The translations under genes were made by a program, and so were the position numbers. This document shows positions 57,001-64,000 of a stretch of 64,000 bases of DNA, piece by piece. The notes beneath the pieces are model-generated. The model did not search any database. It was given only the letters and a program-made list of their open reading frames with translations, and had not been told where the DNA came from. This DNA comes from Phocoena phocoena. Its lineage: Eukaryota; Chordata; Mammalia; Artiodactyla; Phocoenidae. Where the stretch lies: contig NC_089234.1 in the NCBI RefSeq assembly GCF_963924675.1, forward strand, positions 60,485,153-60,549,152, read 5' to 3'. Each line of letters begins with the position of its first letter. Position 1 is the first letter of the stretch.

Positions 57001-58154
57001 CAGTCTATATGACAACAGATTGCTCTTCCGTTGTACACTGCGGCTGTGTACAACTGGGCAAGGCAAGCCTGCTTTATTTACTGTGAGATGTAGACATCAA
57101 TGGCCAGGGCCTCATTGCAGCACCACCTCTAAATCCAACTGCACAGAAAAAGAAAACATGGAAAGGGAGTTGTTGTTTTCTGTTTTCCCAAGGGACCCCA
57201 ACCCAAGCCATTGATGCATTCAGAATTCCCAGGCAAGCCAGACTCAGGGTGACTAAGAACCTTTCAACCTGTGTTTCTTTCCTACTGATTAAGATCATGT
57301 TATTCATTGCCTTTGATTTTTTTTTTTTTTAACATCACAGCAGCCAAGTTCTTTGTTTTTTTAAATAAAAACACAATCTAGGGCTTGGGTCCCAAAAGTT
57401 TAATATGTTTTGTCCTGTCAGATTATCTGTTTCCTTTTTAATTTATTTGTGATGTAAACCTCACCCCATTTCTGCTCTGATCCTGGGACTGTGCCCAGAA
57501 ATGTGTATGTCAACACATTTCTAAAGGCAATGATAAGGATCACAATTTTAACAAAAACTTAAACACCTCAAACAAACCCAGCCTCCCCACACCCCTTTCC
57601 CCAGTGGCTTATTAAAATCAACTGAAGTCAAAACCATAGCAAATGTGCCTTTTTCAAATTTACTTCAAGGCAGATGACATAGCCAGACATTTGCCTTTTA
57701 GGGTTGCCCTAAGAAGAGCTAACAAAAAGGGTGACAGCCCTTAAACAGTTGCTTGGGGAGGAGGACATCTGCCTCTGTTTTACCAGCTATTCAGTGCTCA
57801 GGCCTTGCCTTGAAAAGAGCATGTGGGGCTGGGCAATAGTTCTCAGGCAGCCAGTTGTTATATGGCTTTTGTCTTAACGAAGCCACCCATTACTGTAGAG
57901 CCATAACTCGCAGGAAGCCAGCTGTCAGGGCTGTGGCACAGGCCCCTCTGGGTGGGAGGCAAGGGGAGAGAAAGAGTGTCTGTGGCCAAATTCCCTTTTA
58001 GACACCTGAGCCTGGCTTTGTAACCAGAGAGTTTCGTCTTTTCCTCACTCCCATCTTCCCTGAGGAGACCCGGCACCCTTCTTGCTCTCCAGCCTTGGAG
58101 AGACAGCAGGGACATCTCCGGGTCTAGATTCCTTGGTTTGCAACTCCCTAAGTG

Positions 58155-58176
58155 CTGGGCTGGGCTGGGCTGGGCT
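58155..58176. repeat. (GGGCT)n short tandem repeat
   Basis: Four consecutive GGGCT pentamers upstream of SPOCK2, ending next to a GC-rich 'gcggcggcagcgg'. Confidence 0.9.
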
Positions 58177-58246
58177 CTGCGGCGGCAGCGGATGGCTGGC
58201 GTTTGGCGCTCTGATCTAGCGCTTCCCTTTGAAATCTACCCCCTCC

Positions 58247-58270
58247 TTTTTTTTTTTTTTTTTTTTTTTT
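58247..58270. repeat. Poly-T tract upstream of SPOCK2
   Basis: 24 consecutive T. No attached SINE or L1 sequence is visible, so it is a simple homopolymer. Confidence 0.9.
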
Positions 58271-58279
58271 AAACCAGGT

Positions 58280-58585
58280 ATGATGATGTCAAACGTGATG
58301 CTAATGCTACAGTTACAGACACGGCCCCTGCTGGCGCAGCCTCTCTGATTCTCTCTTCCTCTCTACGTCCGGCGCTGGGTTTTTTTTCAGACAAGTGCAT
58401 CTCCTAACCAGGTCACATTTCAGCTGCGACCCACTATCCGTCTGTCACCGGAGTCAGACCGCAGGAGGAGGGCTGAGGAAGACGACGGCGTTTGCTCCCC
58501 CAACTGCGGGGTGGGAAGAAGGACATTAAAATACTGCAGAAGTCAAGACCCCCACCCCCTCACCTCAGGTCGAATTCAGACCACG
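58280..58585 (+). promoter_or_regulatory. SPOCK2: SPOCK2 probable core promoter / 5' UTR
   Basis: CpG density rises here ('tacgtccggcgctggg', 'gacgacggcgtttgc') and no interspersed repeat is present, as in a CpG-island promoter. No TATA box is placed convincingly. The TSS cannot be fixed from sequence; the 3' part is presumably 5' UTR because the start codon lies at 58586 with A at -3. Confidence 0.55.
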
Positions 58586-58774
58586 ATGCGCGCTCCGGAC
58601 TGCGGGCGGCTGGCGCTGCCGCTGCTGCTCCTCACAGTAGCTACCCTGGCCGAAGGCGACGCCAAAAGACTCAAGGAGGGCGAGACCCCCGGCAATTTCA
58701 TGGAGGACGAGCAATGGCTGTCGTCCATCTCGCAGTACAGCGGCAAGATCAAGCACTGGAACCGCTTCCGAGAC
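58586..58774 (+). CDS. SPOCK2: SPOCK2 first coding exon (testican-2 N-terminus)
   Basis: SPOCK2 (testican-2) is a secreted extracellular-matrix proteoglycan with an N-terminal testican domain, follistatin/Kazal-like, calcium-binding SPARC and thyroglobulin type-1 domains; it is prominent in brain and also in lung and kidney. This exon gives 63 codons. MRAPDCGRLALPLLLLTVAT is a signal peptide (n-region with Arg, leucine core; cleavage plausible after Ala22). The mature N-terminus follows: EGDAKRLKEGETPGNFMEDE, then QWLSSISQYSGKIKHWNRFR and D. The exon ends in phase 0 with donor GTGAGT at 58775. The ATG has A at -3. The remaining exons lie beyond the window. Next exon not found before 64000. 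It follows ASCC1 in the same orientation, as in human. Confidence 0.95.
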
Positions 58775-59094
58775 GTGAGTCTGCGGGTCTGAGAGGGCCG
58801 AGGGCTGGGGCTGGGGGTTTGGGGAGGGAGCTTTGGAGCAGAGACCCTGGGGCTGGGAGTGGCGGCTGCATGTCGCAGCCACAGGCTCCCGCAGCCTAGC
58901 CGGTTAATTGCACCAAGAGTAAACAACGAGCACCCACCGGGCTCCTGAGACCCCTCCTCATGTACTCCCCAGCCCAGGAGCTGGCGGTCTTGGGACCCCC
59001 AGTCCCACACCCTCCCAGAGCGAGGAGTTACTCTGGGGGCGTGCGTAAGCGACGAGGTCTCCCCTTCAGGCTGGGTGCGGAGAGGGTTGCGGGT

Positions 59095-59156
59095 TGCAGT
59101 GGGGCGGGGGGAAGGGGGCGGAGGGGAGTAGGGAGGGAGGGGCGGGGACCCTGGCT
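59095..59156 (+). other. G-rich tract with GC boxes, G-quadruplex-prone
   Basis: Seven or more runs of at least three G within about 55 bp (GTGGGGCGGGGGGAAGGGGG and onward), including GGGGCGGGG-type Sp1/KLF motifs. It lies about 0.3 kb inside SPOCK2 intron 1. Confidence 0.8.
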
Positions 59157-62129
59157 TTGCCTGGGCCTCCGACCTGCTCCTCTTTTTTTTTGGTGAGCCA
59201 TCCCCAGGTGTCCCCCTGGGTGGATGCTGCAGGTTCCAAATACGGGCCACTGCAGAAGGGGCTGGTCTGGGTGGGGCCGGTCAGGGACAGTAATATCGTC
59301 TTGCGCTTGCCTTCTATTCCCATCTTGGGCTTTGGGTAAAGGAGAGACAGAAGGGGACAGGGCCCTTGGTTGGCGCTTTGAGTTGGGGTCGGGGGGCGCT
59401 CTTAGCAGTCCTCCTAAGGCGAGATGGTGAAAGGCGTGTCCGTGATGGGGGGGCTGGTGAAGGCAGTGAAAATACCGGAGGCCACCTCTGGGTGGCCCCC
59501 AGAGCCAGGTCTGGGGTCCCCATGCTGAGGGACGCGAACACTAATGGAGGCTGGTTTTCCAGGACCAACCTTTCACGGGGGAACGCGGCCCAGAAGTTGG
59601 GGAGCTCCAACCTGGAGGGAAGACTCCCTAGCCCAGTGGACTTGAAAAGCAGAGGGGAGAGCCCAGTAGCTGGGTATGGGAGCCCTTCGGGGACGCCCGA
59701 TGGAACCCAGGCTTAACCTTGTGCCGGACTTTGCCGGGTAGGGGGGTGGGGAGGCGGCTGCGGAGGAGCGGGCGTCGCTGCAGCACTTTGTTTACGGGCA
59801 CCTGTAGATCAGAGGGGGAACTGAAGGCTGCCATGTTCGCAGAAGGGGAAGTAGGAGTGAGGAGGGGAGGGCAGAGGGCGTGGCTGGGACCCAGAGAAGG
59901 GTCCGGGCAGGGGTGTGAGGTGCTGGATGCGCCCGGATGCTCCGGAGGAGAGGAACGATGGTACCCCACGATCTGGTGCTTTCCAACACCCTGTCCCCAG
60001 AAAACCTCTCCTACGACCCCAATTCTTGCCCCTCATTCCCCAGATTCTCTCATCAGACCCACCTAGTATAACACAGGCCACACCGTGACCTTTCTCATCT
60101 TAAATTGTGTGCATCCAGAAGTTCCTTAGCAATGTGTTTAAAACACACATGCTTCATATGATTTCCAGCCACATGATGGAAACAGGCAGAAATATGCATC
60201 TTTTTGTTACCCTGAAACAAGTGACTGTTTATCTCCAAAGTCAAACTGGTAGGTTGTAATTCATCAGGACTCGCATGCTGCCTGGTCCTCAGGGCTGAGT
60301 GGCCTGGGCCCGAGTGGGTGGTTTGTACCACCCCACGGCTGGTCCAGTGACAGGAGCCTGGAGCTCCAGCAAGACCTTTTCCACGTCCCCTGCAGGCCCA
60401 GCACAGATTAGCTGCAGTCTCCTGCCGCTGCCTGGGAAGCAGCCCGGCCACAGCATCGAGAGCGTGGCAGCAGGCTGGCCCATCCTGAATCCATGTGTCA
60501 CTTGTCCAGGCCTCCCTCTGACTCGTTGGCAGTTTGATCTTCCATAATGGGCCTAGTGAAGGTCAGAGGGAAAAGAAATGCTTAATCAGAACAGTACAGG
60601 TTTAAAAACAAAAGGTTCCTACCCACCTCCCTTCCACTGACTTCCAATAGCCAACTCTGTGGGTGAGGATAGATGACTGACTGCATGACCCCTGGCACAG
60701 GGCTGCCCACCTGTCTCCCTGTACTGATGCCAGTCACTTCCCCCTTCCTCCCATGCTCATCAGAAAAAAGCCACCAGAATGAAATTCTGCAGGACCTGCC
60801 CCCATAGGATTCATGGAAAACTTAAAAGCATGTGTTGGTTTGCATGACCTCAGGCATTTATAGGGTAGTTTTCCTCTAAAACCCCATTTAAGGTAGCCCT
60901 GGGTATAGGAGAATGGGGTCAGGGAGAGAAGGAGGACAAGGAAGGGTGGGCAGGAGGACCTGGCTATAGGGATCCTTTGGCAGCTTCTGCAGAAATGCAG
61001 GAGGCTGCTAGCTCAGAGCCACTGCATTGCATAACTCTAGGGGTGCCATGGTGTGAATGGTGCCCCCTGGAGTTGTGCAGTGCACAGACCATGCACAGGG
61101 GCTCTGCCAGGACTGCAGACAGTTCTCATTCCTCCCCTGTTAGCAGAGGCCCCACTTGCCACCCTAAGGACTGAAGGCCCTCTAGCTGGGCCCAGTAGCA
61201 TCGGCTTTATGTACATTTCATCAGGCAAGCTTTCTTGAAAATATGCTCCTTCGCTTCTCAAAAGAGAGGTAGGAGTTTCTTTTGAACCTCTGAGGCATTG
61301 CCAGATGGAGCCAGAACCTTGTTGATAATCAGTCACAAAATGGTGCAGGGCCCCCACTCTGCCTCAGTGGAAGGGAGGCAAGCAAGCAGGGGGAGTGGAA
61401 TATTCTTGGGGAATAGGATCAAGGAGTCGATAGTGTGGGTGAGGGAAATGTCTCCATTTAATGGTTGGACTGAATTGAGGGGGGAGATTGAGAGAATCAT
61501 GTCGAAGTGGTCAGGAGAAGGAAGGAGAGAAGGAAAGCGTGGGCCGTTGCTCCAGTGTGGAATTGGTCTGAGCTGGTTAGTGGGGAGTTCAGCTTAGCAT
61601 TCTTCCTCTGAGCACTAGGATTATTAGTGGGGTGGGGTGTTGTGAAGGATTTACTGGCAGAGTAATCCTCCCCTCCAGTGGGCGCGGGGCTCTCCCATGT
61701 GTCAGGAGAGATCTCTGCCCTGCTGCCGGGAGGAGGGAATTTCAAGTCAGAGGAGATGGGGATCTAGCTGTGCCCTGCTCTGTGCAGGCCTGGGTTTTTT
61801 GGAGCCCTGCTCCCTAGTGCTACTATCTCCGAATTCACTCCCTGCAGAAGTGGGTGGATTTTACCGCAGTCTTTGGAACAGAACATCCAGAGCCTGGTAG
61901 ATAGAGATGGACACTTGAGAGGAGACAGGCCCATTACACAGCATTCTTCCTGGCAGCTTCCAAGAGCTGGCTGGACAGCACTGACCGTTCTTTTTCTTCT
62001 TGGCTCTTCTCTGCTTTGTACCCCACTTCCATTACATTTTAATGATACTTATGAGGATCCAGCACAGTGCTGGGCACCCCGGAGGCATGCAGTTAGCACG
62101 TGTTGAATCACTGGTTGCAGGGAGTGCTT

Positions 62130-62325
62130 ACATCTGCCAGTCCCTGCAGTCAGCACTTTATCCCTGTGGCCTCTTGTGCCCTCCAACAACCTGTGAGATA
62201 GTTACCATTACTTTATATTCCACCCTATATAGGACACAGAGGCACAGAGAAGCTGAGTAACTTATCCACGGTCAAATAGCAAGTAAGCAGCAGAGCTGGG
62301 ATTTGAACCCAGGTCCTCTAACTCA
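62130..62325 (-). repeat. MIR, antisense
   Basis: 'ggacacagaggcacagagaa', 'gctgagtaacttatccacgg' and 'gagctgggatttgaacccag' are a well-preserved reverse MIR core. Confidence 0.85.
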
Positions 62326-62539
62326 ACTTTGCTTTTTAGAGAACTCTAAGCCTAACCCTTAGTGGAGATGGAAAAGAAGAGTCTACCCTGGCTTGTGCCC
62401 TATGGGCTCAAGGATGCCTGGGCAGGAGCAGCACCTCCTAGGAAGGGGGGGGGCCAAGGCTCTCAGTGTCTTTGGCAGCCTGCCACCAGCCTGGCCTAGC
62501 GACCCTCCAGAGCAGCTCTCTACCCAGGAGAGGCATGAG

Positions 62540-62690
62540 GCCTGGGTTCAGGTTCTGATTCTGCCACTGCCTGGCAACATTATGCCAGGTACGTCACATA
62601 ACCTCTCTGAACTTCAGTTTCAGTCTAGGAGACTGAAACGGACACGTGAACATGAAGACATCTTGTCAGGGGGCTGGGGGGCATCCATTT
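62540..62690 (+). repeat. MIR fragment
   Basis: 'gcctgggttcaggttctgat', 'tctgccactgcctggcaaca' and 'cataacctctctgaacttca' match the sense MIR core. Confidence 0.65.
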
Positions 62691-64000
62691 CAGGTAATAT
62701 AGAAAGAAACTCCAACCCCATAGAAAAACCGCCAGATGGATCAGTGTCTCTGGGGCTAGCCCACACCACGCCTCTGGCTCCATGAGAATGACACCGATGT
62801 ATGTTTACTAATTCGCTCATTCACTGCAGATCTGAGCACCTCCTCTAGGCCTGTGGCTTCACCATGAACCTGGGGTCTGGCCCAGGGAAACGTCGCCTGC
62901 TGGCTACTTAGGATTCTCATGTTTTTATGAACACCAAGTAGGCCAGTAGCAAGTTTCAGCCACAAAGGGCCTCCCTTGTTACCACCCCTCCGCTCTCCCC
63001 ACCCCGCACTGCTGAGCCAGTGCAGGTGTGGGGATGAGCTGCACAGGTGTTCGTGGATAAGTGTGGGTGTGTGAGAAGAGCCCCAAACTGGGTCAGATGG
63101 ATTCCATCATTGGGATCTGGGGATGGGAGGCTGGGTCCTGCCCTGTCCTCCTCCTCTTCCACCTCCACTTTGGGTTCAAATCCACTCCCACGCTGGAGGG
63201 GCTGGCGTCACCCAGAGCAGTGTAGTGCAGTGAGAGCCTCTTGAACAGCCAGTGGGGCTCCAGGCCTTGGGAAGAGAGGGAGAGAAGAGCACTCTTTGCC
63301 TAGAGAGGCCGTCTGAGTCTCCTCTCAACTTCCAGGCAGTCTGCAGGGGATGGCCAGCCAACACCACCCCCTCCATTCTCCAGAAGGTCAGAGGGCTGTC
63401 CGGAGGAGTGGAAGAGCTCTATCCTACCCTGAGCCCCAAGGGCCCTGGGAGGGTGCTCAGCTTGTCTTCCTCCCTGGGGGAGCCACTTCCAGTTTCTGGC
63501 CCTTGATTTTTCCCTTGGTTTAAAAGGCAGCCCTTGTCATTCTGTGACTCCGGAAGATGACGCTAGAGCCCGTCCACAGCCCTCCACCTGCACACACCCC
63601 CCACCCCCCTCAACTGCCCCCTTGCCACAAGCTGAGCAGCAGGACTTTGGGTTTAGGAAAAGGATTTTCTTTTTGCTCCTGAGGAGGTATCTGTGACCAG
63701 GTCAGGGTTGAGTATGTATTAACCAGAGACCAAGAAACCTGAGAAATGAGGCCTAATGGCATCCTGGGGCATACACCAGGCTGAGGATGGCCATACTGCC
63801 GCTGTGTAGGTTCCCTTGTAAGTGTAATGTGGGTCTTCTTAGGGCTATAGACAGGGAAAATGTGTCTAACCTTGGCGGGCAGACCCAGGCCCAGCTGCAA
63901 GCTGTAGGGTGATGTGATTCTTGAAATGTCGCAGCCTCTGACCCCCTGAGGGCTCAGCCAGTGTTCAGTTGTATGTGTAGCCCCTTCCTCGGGGTTGCTG

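Larger units (their letters stand above)
49775..58300. other. ASCC1-SPOCK2 intergenic region (includes ASCC1 3' UTR)
   Basis: Holds an L1 split by a MER2-like element, one very long SINE, a four-part repeat nest with an RPL12 pseudogene, and L1/MIR fragments, listed separately. 51040-52200, 53440-53980, 56170-56900 and 57020-58240 show nothing I can assign; the last part rises in GC content toward SPOCK2. Confidence 0.85.
58320..59200. promoter_or_regulatory. SPOCK2: CpG-rich region over SPOCK2 exon 1
   Basis: GC-rich and CpG-rich sequence spans the first coding exon and the start of the intron, in contrast to the AT-rich DNA before it. Boundaries are by eye. Confidence 0.6.
58775..64000 (+). 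other. SPOCK2: SPOCK2 first intron (5' part)
   Basis: Starts with GTGAGT and runs past the window end. GC-rich at first, low in repeats (two MIR fragments), with no SINE in 5 kb. I searched by eye for the next SPOCK2 coding block and did not find it. ORFs in the GC-rich part lack family resemblance. Confidence 0.85.

Noticed and set aside
56575..57066. 163-codon ORF on the minus strand
   Set aside because: It overlaps a MIR fragment, has no recognisable domain, no splice or promoter context and ordinary composition.
58576..59250. 224-codon ORF antisense to SPOCK2 exon 1
   Set aside because: It is an open frame created by GC-rich sequence; the peptide is low-complexity Pro/Ser/Arg and overlaps the real exon.

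Overview
This is mammalian nuclear DNA, almost certainly from a whale or dolphin. The diagnostic signal is about two dozen tRNA-Glu-derived CHR-type SINEs, in a long form and in a shortened form of about 190-215 bp that ends in a plain poly-A tail. CHR SINEs are confined to whales, hippos and ruminants. The abundant shortened form, and the absence of recognisable bovine Bov-tA/BovB repeats, points to Cetacea and probably to a toothed whale; this is an inference from memory of the families. There are no bacterial genes, operons or CRISPR arrays.

Two genes lie head to tail on the + strand. Positions 1 to about 49.8 kb hold the 3' half of ASCC1 (activating signal cointegrator 1 complex subunit 1). 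Its last five coding exons are at 116-252, 7060-7179, 18525-18649, 24596-24681 and 49658-49774. They join in frame through GT-AG introns and encode the 2H-phosphoesterase-like domain, including both H-x-T motifs, up to the stop codon. The last intron is about 25 kb. After 8.8 kb of intergenic DNA comes SPOCK2 (testican-2): its first coding exon (58586-58774: start codon, signal peptide and acidic N-terminus) sits in a GC-rich, CpG-rich region, and the rest of the window is SPOCK2 intron. The same order, ASCC1 then SPOCK2 on one strand, is known from human 10q22.

The other >98% is intronic or intergenic and full of interspersed repeats. They include CHR SINEs, many with exact target-site duplications (TSDs); a young 5'-truncated L1 with a 327-codon open ORF2 end (28552-29938); several old L1M, L2 and MIR fragments; hAT and Tigger DNA transposons, one with a transposase remnant; and MLT1-type LTRs. 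There are two retro-pseudogene-like inserts, RPL12 (54620-55085) and GANC (about 17440-18180, minus strand). Several nests record insertion order: Tigger inside L1 (21.6-23.2 kb), a MER2-like element inside L1 (50.3-51.0 kb), L1 inside MIR (44.9-45.5 kb), and a hAT element containing an LTR that contains the RPL12 copy and a SINE (54.1-55.8 kb).

I found no convincing undescribed biological system. The items most worth checking are the insertion nests, the shared or overlapping TSDs, an internally expanded CHR SINE, the retro-pseudogenes, a 116-bp tandem duplication, a G-quadruplex-prone tract just inside SPOCK2, and a repeat-poor block in the last ASCC1 intron.
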